Below are positions 13,587 through 25,100 of a DNA stretch of 64,000 nt, piece after piece. How positions within the stretch are numbered: position 1 is the stretch's first letter; each line of letters starts with the position of its first letter. A program made the position numbers and the translations under genes. The notes below the pieces were generated by a model, which did no database searches, was not told where the DNA came from, and saw only the letters and a list, made by a program, of their open reading frames with translations. The stretch is from Lytechinus pictus (lineage: Eukaryota > Echinodermata > Echinoidea > Temnopleuroida > Toxopneustidae): the NCBI RefSeq assembly GCF_037042905.1, contig NC_087256.1:25501501-25565500 (forward strand), in the 5' to 3' direction.

Positions 13587-13860
13587 GGGCCCCGTCTTAC
13601 AAAGAGTTATGATTGATCCAATCAATCGTAACTCTACGGAAATCCATCAGTGTCATAATTCTTTCTACAGGAAATTGGCAAAATGCCCTTTGTAAACAAA
13701 AGGAAAACACACCAAATTGTCAAGAAATCAATGAATTTCTGGATATACATTCACATCTAGATTTTTTTTTGAACAAACATGCATTTTATATGTTCACTTT
13801 GCTGGCTTTCCATAGTTGTGATTGATCGGATCAATCGCAACTCTTTGTAAGACGGGCCCC
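13587..13860. mobile_element. 274-bp MITE with GGGCCC ends
   Basis: The left arm GGGCCCCGTCTTACAAAGAG and the right arm CTCTTTGTAAGACGGGCCC are inverted. Both arms hold GATTGATC-x-GATCAATC-like palindromes. Confidence 0.82.
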
Positions 13861-16800
13861 TGATTAATATGACAATGGAATTGAATATATATATAATTCT
13901 ATATCGTGAAACAGTAAAGGCCTATAGTAAACTTCGCAAATATACTTAGTTTAAAGAATTCCAAAAAATAAGCTGAAATGAAAGCCCTAGTTTTCTTTTA
14001 AAATGACGTTCAAAGCTCAAGTCAAAATATGGTATTCATCAATGTGTATGCACAATGATAACCTTATCAATGTAACCGGTAACCTTATAAGGTTGCCGGC
14101 TTACTTTTTTTTTTAATCTTCGAAGACTTAGATAGGTTAGAAATTTCTTATTTCGCAAGAATTGTCTCTTTCTTCAATTTATATTTTCTTCATGATATTC
14201 AATCAAATCTATATATTTTTTTCGGAATGGACCACAAACGGAAAAAAAACCCAGTGCAGTAGAAATGTAAAGAAGATGTATACAAATGAATAACTAATTA
14301 TGACAGAAATGGCCCGGAGACGAAACAAAATGAGAACGCGGGTAAATTTTTCGCGGGAGATTTACAACCACCCGTTCGTCTTGCACATGCACGCGAGCGG
14401 AAAGGTTCGAACGACAAGTTCATAATCTCAAAGAAGTTCACACCAAAGACGATAATCTGCCCATACCCCTCGACTTGACAATTAAATTCCTCTCCAATGT
14501 CCCTGCGAGTAAGCATAATCCTTTTCCTTTGACGTAAGTTTTAAGTTACACCTCGTCATGTTATCCGTCTCTGTTGATGCGAACTTGATTTCCTCTTCGC
14601 GTGTCACTTCCCGCGCGCGCGTAAAAAAGTGCATATCATGTCGTCTGCCAAGTACTATACTGCTCTTCACCTGTTGAGAACTGAATTACACCGTACCGTA
14701 GGCTATATCATCATTCACGGAGTTTGCTGCAGCAGTACTCCTCGTGAAACTAACGAATAAAATCAAATTTACATTTTGGTATCCAAACATAAAAAAATGG
14801 TAATGATTTCTTTGAAGATATATATATATAAAAGCGAGTTACTTGGGGTTACTTGTCTGCACAGTGACACACTAATTTTGGCTCTCAAAAACCAGTCAAA
14901 TCGACACATTTTTTAGCCAAAGGGTTTCACTCTTTCATTATAATTGACTCACTTTCACGCGAGTGACTCAACATTTTTTTTTCTAATTACCAAATGTTAC
15001 TTTGGTATTATCATAGTGGGATAAATTACAGGAATGTTTTTATTATCATATAACCCGAATTATGATAGCATTCTGGATAACCAGTGATTAATTCATAATG
15101 TATCATGTATCATGGTCGACCCCCTAAAATTTTCACGACCAAAAAAAAATATAGGAAAGGAAGAAAAGGAAAGAATATTACGTTAATAATCAATCACAGT
15201 AGTTAAAATGTCACAATTTTTACTCGCTCATTCACAACTTTTTGACAATGTCTAAAAATTCTTTGCCCCATTTTTAAATTGTTTTTATTTATTTATTTTA
15301 GTTTTATTTCATTTATTATCATTATTATTATTATTATTATTATTTTTTTTTTTTTTGGGGGGGGGGGGGGTTAATAACGTTTCTGAATGGAAGTTTCCGG
15401 TAAGGTTATTTACCTGAGCTCTTAGGATTAAATAAAGAAAAAAAATGTTATTTGCGATCGAGTGGTAGGCATAATGTTTGGTATTGAGATTCGCATTATT
15501 ATACATGCCCCATTACTGACAACACCTTCACATCTAACTAAGATAATGTTCATACAATGCAATGCGTAATGGTCTTACACTTAACCTAATTTTTTCGCAG
15601 ACTATCGGCTATTCAGTGGATCTAAACCAATGTAAGGTACAATTTAGGGAGAGATGAACTGATAAAAACCCCGGACAGATCATTGACTTTACTTATCGGT
15701 GGCCCGACATAGTGGCATTTCCGACACCTCACCGAGTAAACTTACACTATCGTTAATGAACGAACAGCCCTTAGTAACACGCTGAAATGTCATTGAACCG
15801 TACTTAAACGAATACAAAACACACCTTCAAGAATACAGCACATTTATAGCCACTTCTCAAGACATTTTCCCGCCATTTAATGTTCATTGCATTCGTTACA
15901 CCACCTGTGCCCCCAACGTAGGCGTTGCTTGTCAATGGTTGTCATTTATCGTCTGCAGAAGAATTGGACCGTTTTTACGTTTTGCATTTAACAGGCGAAA
16001 GTTGATTTTGCACTTTTGTAATAAGCCTCCTTCTAATCTAAGCTGGGGCTATATTATACAAAAGTGATGCCATATAATTAGGCATGATTCACTCTTTCAT
16101 AATATTAAAATATTATTTATAATATTGTGAATTGAATTGATTAGCAATCGTACAGATTAATAATATTTTTTCATTAATCTTATGCAGTATAACTTTTTCG
16201 TTGAATGCATTGCTTTGTTTCTTCTAAATCAATACTGCATCAAAGTCATCTGAACCTTTTTTTCTAATTAGTTCGATTCATTACAGGCCTTATTATAATC
16301 AGTATTCTGAAATGGCTGATGGAGAATATTAGTAATAGTTATCATTGTTTTGAACATAGAAATGAAAACATTTGACTTTAATAGATGTTGGAAGATGTGA
16401 ATTCAGATTTCATACCATGCAATATCGATCATAGGGCCTACTTACGCCTAAATTTTATACAATCAAATCAGCGCATTAAAAAAAAAGAAAATTAGAAATG
16501 AAGGTTGTAGGAAGCTTTGTTTGCCTTTAATATTACACCTGTTATGGCGTTTTGTAAAGCACAATGCCATTTTTAAAAATCGCCTATTCAAAACCATATC
16601 AATTTACCCAATATTCCTCAGAATGTATGTTTTTCAGGGTATTTCCCTATATGACGACTGTAAGTTTTATAGAAAAAACAAGTGATCATGCAGGCGAAGG
16701 GACACAATCATGTTTTTTAATCCCATTTTGTTTGTGCCATGTTGGTGAGAACAAACTACGTAAAGTCTACATGAGTAATGTTGTACCTTGCTCTTCGCTT

Positions 16801-18445
16801 TTTAATGCGACTTTCTCATTTTCTCTATCTCTCTCGCAGACCATTACTACTGCCTTGTAAAATGAAGCAATTATTGAATAAACATGTTCATTAATTCAAC
16901 AAACCTTACGCATGCCATGTCATTATAAAAGAGGCTTTCAAATCGCGGTAACCTCAACCTTCTCATAAGGACCCAGCCAATGATCTTATCTCATGTTTTC
17001 ACCTTGACTTATTCACATAAATCGGCTTACATTTCGACGCAATTTGCGTTAAAAAGATGGCTAATCAGTGGGAGCAGGCGCCACAGTACTGAAGATTTCA
17101 ACGAGCGCGATTTTACGCCTCAATGAAGCGGTCTTAGGAATGCAATGATTTAGCATTCCGTTTCGTTTGTAAAATATTAGGGATATTTTGCCTAGCGACG
17201 TGCGGAGGATTTAAAAACAGAGAAAATATATTGTCAACTGCCCGTCATGATAAAGAAAAGCAAAGCAGTCTTTGTCGAAAATTGCTGAATAAAAACAGTA
17301 GGTAAGTCCCTCATTATGGACAAACGACATAATCATTGTTTTTTTTTTTTAATAATGCAAATCTTTAAAATTCAATAACTTCGTTGTTATCCAATATTGA
17401 TCAAATTTCAGAATTTTGCTCTGTGAATTTTACTCTATTTATTGAGATAGAAATATCTCCCGGGAAATATCTTCAGCCTGGACCATCCCTTTGAGTCGAG
17501 ATCATCATTCAATTGTTGAATTTTGTTTATTTTACGTATTTCGGATCGTCCCTTGGTTATTTCCAAAGTGGATAGTTAGAACTTTGTAGTTAGTTTCGTA
17601 GACATGTCAAAACATTAAGGAATATTCGGAAAAGAAAGGATAAGCTTTCTCCGTCCGTAACAATGGTTTCACCAACGGGCGGCGACAGGACATTTTGATA
17701 AGGAGGGGGAAATGCAATCTACAGGTGACGTCATATTATTTCTCAATTGAATCTAGGGGTATTGTTGCATGAGAGCCAGATCTACCTATTTATATTTTTA
17801 TTTTTTATTCCTTCTTTCTTTCTTTCTTTCTATTTCTCCCGCTTCCCCTCCCCTTTTTCACTACTTGGCGCCCCTTGGTGCATCTTCTGTTTAACATAAA
17901 GCACAGCTGTGTGTTTAATTTCAAAAAGTGGACGTGAGTAAACTGTTTTTTCTATAACCTGTAGAGGGGGCTCTTTCATTTCCATGTGTATAGAAAGTAA
18001 TGGATTTACTATACCCAAGTGCTGACCGTTTGTCTCTGCATCACGAAGCTTATATTAAAAAATCAGTTGAATGTTATGACAATAACTATATCTTGTGACA
18101 GAGCTAGTGCTAAAATTGAAGGTAATTTCGTCAAGAAAAAAGAAAAGTTCCTCACTTTCTAAAAGGGGGAACACTTTAGAAAAACGGTATATTTACACTA
18201 CAAATTTTGATGACTCTCAAAAGTGGGGGACGCGGGTCGACTCTGCCCCCCCCCCCTGGATCTACCACTGATACACACTACTTTTCACAAAACCTTTCAG
18301 CCCACACTGTGAAAGAAATATACATGAAATAGAAATGATCGACCATTACAACACATTACAATTAGTATATTCAGTAACAGTTTCAATACAGGCATACACC
18401 ACTCATCATAAAACCTCTCAGCCCACGTTGTGACAGAAAGATATC
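13861..18445. other. Gene-free interval
   Basis: AT-rich sequence with a T-run/G-run junction near 15343-15371 and one dispersed repeat (17196-17340). Open frames at 14298-14670 and 16564-16860 have no recognisable motif. Confidence 0.5.
17196..17340. repeat. Dispersed repeat, copy B
   Basis: Diverged relative of 10348-10520 in the same orientation. Confidence 0.5.
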
Positions 18446-18446
18446 T

Positions 18447-18620
18447 GGGGGCGTTTCATAAAGCTGTTCGTAAGTTAAGAGCGACTTTAAGAACGACTGG
18501 TAAGCCTTTCATACGCGCTAAACCATCGCCAATGAATATACCATTTGCCACTAGAAAGGATCACCAGTCGTTCTTAAAGTCGCTCTTAACTTACGAACAG
18601 GTTTTTATGAAACACCCACC
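18447..18620. mobile_element. 174-bp hairpin MITE (GTTTCATAAAGCTGTTCG type), copy 1
   Basis: The arm GTTTCATAAAGCTGTTCG, followed by AGTTAAGAGCGACTTTAAG and AACGACTGGT, is repeated inverted at the right end. A second copy lies at 22283-22471 and a half copy near 50210. Confidence 0.85.
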
Positions 18621-20530
18621 TGGACACAGTACAAATTATACCGAATAAGTATGATCAACGTTCGTATAAAACACAACTATACACTTGGTGAAATAGGCAA
18701 CAACATCAGCAACATATACTTCCCTTCATAGAATCTTTCAGCCCATTTCACAACAGCAGAATAAATGAACACTCGACACATATAGACAGGGGTTAGTGTA
18801 ATGGACTATTTGACTCACGACCACACGAACTACTCATGAACACATATTTGAGTATTCTCTGGTTCCAGTCAGAATACCTGATAAAAGAAGCATGTCAACT
18901 GTATCACTTTTTTCGAATAAATTATTTTATTATCATGGAGAATATCAGTAAATAACACATTAAGCATAAACAATTCTAAACCAATCTTCTAAGACACACA
19001 CACACACACTTCTCTTTTTTACTACTTAATTTCAGAATGTATACACTATTCATAGTACCATTGAAAGGATAAAGATTTGCATGAATATGCTGCTATATTT
19101 TATTGTTTTGGAATGTTTGAATGATGATTCTTTTACTCTTTTACCAATTTTTTTCAACACGTGTAACTTTCCAATTCTCAACTGTGATCTTTTTTTACTG
19201 AAAAGAGATGTGTTGAACTTCTAATTCCTTTGAAAGTTTGGTTTATTTTGCATGCGATTCACACGGTAATATTTATAAGAGTAATACTAAAACTTGGAAA
19301 ACAAAACATGGTTTGCTCCATTATTCTCTGCAAATAGTTTCTACATGAAAGTTCCTAACAGGGATTCTCCAATCTTCTTGCTGGATCTTCATGTAGCCCA
19401 GAGAACAAGGTCCTCTTTTGATGATAGGTCTTTCTCGGCGGCTGCACCATGCTAGTTGAACAAACTCCTCGCTCGCATACTCACAATCTTTTTCTTTTAA
19501 TATCTCCCTGAAAATGATCATCTCCTTGAAAGCACAAAACATAATTGCAATGTCAACATAGTCTGATCCTTCTTTGTTTGGAATAGTTACATTAAATAGA
19601 CAGTACAATGTAAAACTTATTATCATAACTATTAACTAGTACTCTGAATATAGCCAGCCTCTAAAATATTATGTTACTAGCACTAACATATGTATACTCA
19701 TGATTTGCACACTCACATGTATCTGAAGATAATATTTACATGTACATATACAAGGCAATTTATACACCTTGTATGAAATAAACTAGAAGGATTTAAGACT
19801 TTTTGCAACAAAGATTAATGCTTCTGTTCTCACTAAATGAGAAATATATTGCACATCAGACCAATAATAAATATACTAGTTTTCTTTACACAGGAGACAG
19901 GATATCATATTTTGATGTCTCTACCTGTTCTACACAATATTATATGAAAAAATGAATCAAATTATATTACATTACTTTTCAGATATCAAATTACATTTCA
20001 TTACATTAAATAAAGGATTATTTACATGAATACATTATATTATTCACGATCTGCATAAGCGAAGAGTCGTATGATTACATTAAAAAAGTATGTCACACAA
20101 GCAGGAAAATTGACATACCACTCTCTTGTATTATTGAAGTACAAGTAGTCAAGCTTAGGATGAAAGACTCAAATCATATAAATATACAATATAAACAATA
20201 ATATTACAAAGTTATAAAAATAAAATATAAATAATACCAAAGTAAAAATACATATTAATCAATATACAAGTCTAAGATCGTATCACTCCAATTAATCTAC
20301 CATGCATTAGACAACATGCCTTGTTTGGCAAATATTATGAAAGAAGCATATAATAACAGTACTGTGTTTTTGTATATTTAGCTCTAGATTATAGCCAAAC
20401 ATATCAGACATCCAAGAAATATATAAAGGATGCTCCCATATGCTGGTGAACGTAAAGTCTAGTTTGACTACGGCTTGCATGTAAAGCATCCGTAACACAC
20501 CAAGAGATTCTGATATTCACATAAATATTC
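18621..20530. other. Gene-free AT-rich interval
   Basis: No exon I can assign. It contains the unexplained open frame at 19321-19626. Confidence 0.45.
19321..19626 (-). other. Unassigned open frame, 101 codons
   Basis: No family recognised. The C-terminal two-thirds look protein-like (charged and Cys-bearing, e.g. FREILKEKDCEYASEEF and WCSRRERPIIKRGP) and are less AT-rich than the flanks. An in-frame stop lies just above the ATG, and no strong splice acceptor was seen. It may be a pseudogene or transposon fragment, or chance. Confidence 0.25.
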
Positions 20531-20535
20531 ACACA

Positions 20536-20840
20536 GGCCTGTATTCTGAAGTCAGGTTTAACTTAGACCACAGTCTAACTCTGTGCTAAAATTATGGGAA
20601 GCCAAAAACTAAAAAATTCTGCTTATATTGTATATTTCTTATATTTACTAATTTGTTTCTCTTGCTTTCATAATGAAGAAAATATTTCATTTATGATCTG
20701 AGACAGTTATTAATGATTTGAGCGTCATAAGAGTTAATAAATTGAACATGTACTAAAAGAGATTTGTGACCCGATTGGCTCTCCATAGTTGAATTACGTC
20801 TCTTAAACCATGGTTTAATATAAACCCAAGTTGGCGGAGG
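20536..20840. mobile_element. GTATTCTGAAGTC-type MITE, diverged copy
   Basis: Starts GTATTCTGAAGTCAGGTTTA and has the same internal words as the 25.4-kb copy (TCTAACTCTGTGCTAAAATT, GGCTCTCCATAGTTG). Its right end meets the TRPV-tail tandem repeat. Confidence 0.7.
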
Positions 20841-20844
20841 CAGT

Positions 20845-22110
20845 TGGATACATTTTACAAATAATTCCCAATCTGGCGAATTTACCTTTGTTTCTGGGAT
20901 GACAGGAGTCACTGAAGTTTTGGGATCAGACTGCAGTTTGTGTGGCCATAACATACTCTCATGAGGTTGGTCATGCAGGCGTGGAGGATTCTTTGTTTGA
21001 AGTGGTGGCAGTGATAGGATGCATCTTATATTGGAATAAGTTACCTCTCTCACTCAGACAATCACCATCTCTCACTTCATTTAAAAAGGGACTGAGGCCA
21101 TTCCTTTTTTTCCAGTTAAGAGTTTTAGGATTGCAAATTTCATTTTATACTTGATGTGTTCTTTTAGTTGATGTAAGCACTTTGGGCCATTTTGAGAAAA
21201 GTGCAGTACATAAATAGAAATAATAATAATAATAATCTTACACATAATCCCCATCTGGTGAAATGAATTTTGTTTCTGGGATGTCAAAGGTCACTGAGGG
21301 TTTTGGGGTCAGACTGCAGCTGGTGTGCCCCTAACACAATGTCCCGACTCTGGTCAACTAGCAATAGACCCATTGGCAGTTGACCAAGTTCCTTTGTATA
21401 TATATATTGGTGGCAGTGGTGGGATACATTCTACACATAAACCCTATCTGGCGAAATAACCTTTATTTCTGGGATAAGGTTTACTGGGGGTTTGGGATGA
21501 CACTGCAGCTGGTGTGCCCCTAACACACTGTCACAAGGTTGGTCATTCAGGTTCCTTTGAATGTTTTAATGACAGCAGTGGGATACATCTTAAACATAAT
21601 CCAACGTAACCTTTGTTTAGGGATGACAAGGGTCACAAGGTAGGTCATAAATTTCCTTTGTATATTATGGTGGCAGCAGTGGGATACATCTTTGGGGTCA
21701 GACTGCGGCTGATGTGCCCCTAACATACTGCCACGAGGTTGGTCAACTGGAAATAGACCAACTGGCAGTTGACCAGGTTACTTTGTATGTATTGGTGGCA
21801 GCAGTTGGATTACACTTAGATGTAATCCCCATCTGGGGAAGTAGTCTTTGTTTCTGGATGTCAAAGGTCACTGAGGGTTTAGGGACAGACTGCCACTGGT
21901 GTGCCCCTAAAACAGGGTGATAAGGTTGGTTATACAAGTTCCTTTGCATTATATTGGTGGCAGCAGTGGGATAAATCTTACACATAATCCCCATCTGGCG
22001 AAGTGATCTTTGTTTCTGGGATAACAAGGGTCACTGGTGGTTTGGGGTCAGTAGGCGGCTGGTGTGTCCCCAACACACTGTCCCGAGGCTGGTCATTCAT
22101 GGGAGGCGGC
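20845..22110. repeat. Degenerate tandem array containing the TRPV last exon
   Basis: Units of roughly 150-200 bases. Each reads CCCATCTGGCGAA (or a variant), TTTGTTTCTGGGAT, GGTCACTG, GGTCAGACTGC, GGTGTGCCCCTAACACA, TTCCTTTGTAT and GGTGGCAGCAGTGGGATA. Copies of the first word lie near 20871, 21250, 21444, 21830 and 21990; a shortened one lies near 21600. The copy near 21990 is the functional exon end. A LINE fragment interrupts the array. Confidence 0.82.
21029..21234 (+). mobile_element. LINE 3' end inserted in the tandem array
   Basis: Encodes YWNKLPLSLRQSPSLTSFKK, the typical C-terminal tail of non-LTR reverse transcriptase proteins, then ends in an (ATA)n-like tail. ATCTTA flanks both sides (21023-21028 and 21235-21240), a probable target duplication. 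Confidence 0.8.
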
Positions 22111-22193
22111 ACCCATTCCCCATCAATAAACTTCATCCGAGTGTTGCGACTGTTGCGCTGACGGGCCTTCTGCACTTCTCTGTCGTCATGGGT
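21978..22193 (-). CDS. TRPV: TRPV coding exon 15 (C-terminal tail and stop)
   Basis: Residues 715-785 and the TAA stop. Charged start ([18 protein letters not shown]), then [10 protein letters not shown] and a proline-rich end finishing SPDGDYV. The part from MNDQP to the stop is one member of a degenerate tandem repeat that continues downstream, so the gene's 3' end lies inside a repeat array. Confidence 0.85.
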   Translation of the reverse strand, partial: THDDREVQKARQRNSRNTRMKFIDGEWVPPPMNDQPRDSVLGTHQPPTDPKPPVTLVIPETKITSPDGDYV

Positions 22194-25100
22194 CTACACA
22201 GGAAAGGCAAAAATTATTAAATCAAAATGTGATGAACACAACATCCATGTGATACATGGGCCATAAAATAATTCCATAACTCCTGGTGGGTGTTTCATAC
22301 AGCTGTTGATAAGTTAAGAGCGACTTTAAGAATGACTGGTGAACCTTTCTCACACACCAAATAATCACCAATGAACATTTAATGGTGAATATCATTTCCC
22401 ACAAGAAAGGATCACCAGTTGGTCTTAAAGTCGCTCTTAACATACAAAAAGCTTTATGAAACACCCACCAGATTCCATAAAATAATCAACCTTTGTGTAT
22501 GTCTGTCTCCCATTTTAGCTTTAGAGAACCATTTCATAAAAGTTCCCAACAAAACAAAAGCTGACTAAGAGATCAGCTTTGACAATTTGGTTAAAGCACT
22601 GGTCTCTGACTAAGGTAAATTTTGGTAAATACAAAACTGACAGTGCTATCTAGCTTCATGATAAGTTGCCTTCTCACTGAATGTAATGATAGGAATAGTC
22701 CTTCTCAGCTCCTAAAACCATGGATTTTTCTACTGTCAGTGAGTGACTGCTTTTCAGTAATGAAAACCTTGTGAAATTCTGAAGAAGCCATCACTTAGAG
22801 GCAGAAGTAGTAATTCACTAAGGCATGGAATAATTTCCCTGATTGTGTAAACCCCACATATTCTTAAGAATAACCAATCAGAAGAATCTTATTCAGGAGC
22901 TGTCAAGGAAATTTGCAAGGACAATCACCCTCAATACAATCTTCAATGCTGATGCTTTACACTATCCCTTTCATACGGTTCTTACGGAGTCTGACCTCAT
23001 GTGAGTAACTTACTTCTCTTTCTGTTTGTTGTACCATAGCCCTGCCAGGGAGCCCTTCCCACACGGGTTGGGAGTACATCAGTTGCATGCTGTGCCGAAC
23101 CTCTGGGGATAGAGACTGCTCTAGAACCAGCACAACTTTAGCCCACTGCACGCAAACAAAATATAATTCATTAGGCTAACTGATGATTTGTAAGGAATTG
23201 TATAAAACATATCTGCTGAACCAAGAAAAATATCATGATTCCTAGGTATCTTGAGGAAAAGGCACATGGATCGTATTCACCCCAGGCAGGAATTCAATAT
23301 GGCTCTTCTGATCCCCAATTTGGACAAAAAATTGCAATCGAATTGATTAATAAGGATAAAATGGTCCTCATAAACAAACAACAACACAAGGTAACATGAA
23401 TAATAACAAAGTAAACAATAATAACACTCAAACATCTATGTACAAAATCAACAAAAAATGGCCCCCTTCTTGACTGAAGACGCTTGCAGATTAAAATGGA
23501 GTCTTAACAATACCAGCTTGAATACGGTGGATCAGAAATAAAATTTTCTGAAATTGTAAAATTTTCAAATATCTTTTTTGGACATTACCAACAATATTTT
23601 CCCCATAATTTATATATTCTTTTCTCACTCAAATCATACTTCTAGAGAATCCAATCCACTTTTTCTTTGCTTCTTCTTGCATGCCTATTACCTATACTAC
23701 TCCTCCTCCTCCTCCTACTACTACTATGATAATAATAATAATGATAATAATAATAACAAAGATAGGGACCTACCTGTCTCTGCCACTCATAATCAGCATT
23801 GGCAATTGTACTGAAGGTGTTGCCCATCATAGCAATAAGCATGTTGACTAGGAGTAATGTCACAAGCACCATGTAGACAAAGAACAAGAACTGAAGAGGA
23901 AGAAATAGGGATGAACCATCATTTTGTATTTCAAATTCAATTCAATTCAATAAAATTCTATGTAATTTATTTTCAAACATGATACAAAGTAATAAGATAG
24001 ATATTTAAGCACTGACATTTTAAAGAATAGCAGTATAAAATAAAGCATTTGGAAATGAGGGGGTCCACTAAAAGCAATGCTTGTAAAGTGAGGATATCCC
24101 TTGAAAATATAGAACTGGGAACTGTTAATGATAAATGCATATATAATGAGAAAAAAAAATGCACATGAAACAAAGACACGTTTTCGTTTTGTGACATAAA
24201 TCATGAAGTAATTGATATTTTGTTCATAAATGGAGAATGCACAAAAGTGAATTGATTTATCAAAAATTTAGTGCATGTATATGCTGAAGGGCTGAAGTCA
24301 AGATCATATTACTGTGCATATGTGGGGTAGTGAGTTTTGTTTAGATTCTTATATACTTTCTTTGTAAGGGGAAAAATATGCAACCATCCAACCCCATAAT
24401 GAAACCCCATAATGGGGAGGGGGGGGGGTGAGGGGGAGTGGTGAGATTTTGGGATTGTTCTTTTTTTCATTATGAAAATCAGCCCTAAGCTCAAAACAAT
24501 GAATAATTAATTGAAATTCATTAGATATAAGCCAAATAACTACGTCATTCAAAGGAAAAGGTAATTTCTGGACCTACCTTAGCCATATGCGGGTAACGGG
24601 TCCTATCAAACTCCTCATAAACATCTCCAAACTCTCCAAGGGACATGACAAACATGTTGACGGCTGAATCGATGAAGTTAGTTTCACCCCCCGAGGAGGA
24701 GAGGAATACAATATGCATTGCTACGAAGAGACAGAAAGGTAGAGAGAGTTGGTACATAATATTCATTAATTAGAAATAATAATAATAACAATAATAATAA
24801 AACTTAACAAGTGCATAATAACTGGTGGTTCTCTTTTATCATTACTACTAATACTACAACGACTACTACTACTACTACTACTACCATCATCATCATTCAT
24901 CATCATTACCATCATCGTGAACTTACCTTGTGAGAAACCAATGAAGAAGATGAGATAAAGAAGAAGAAACTTGAGCAGATCTCCTTGTATCATCTTATAT
25001 ATCATGAAGATAAATGGACCTACCAGGGCATATACCCTGTTGAAGAAAGCATGCAGATATAATAAAAAAAAAAAGGGATTCAGTTGAAGTGTGAATAGTA

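Noticed and set aside
20942..21154. A separate 70-codon gene on the plus strand
   Set aside because: Its WNKLPLSLRQ part is a LINE tail and its first part is the antisense of the TRPV-tail repeat.
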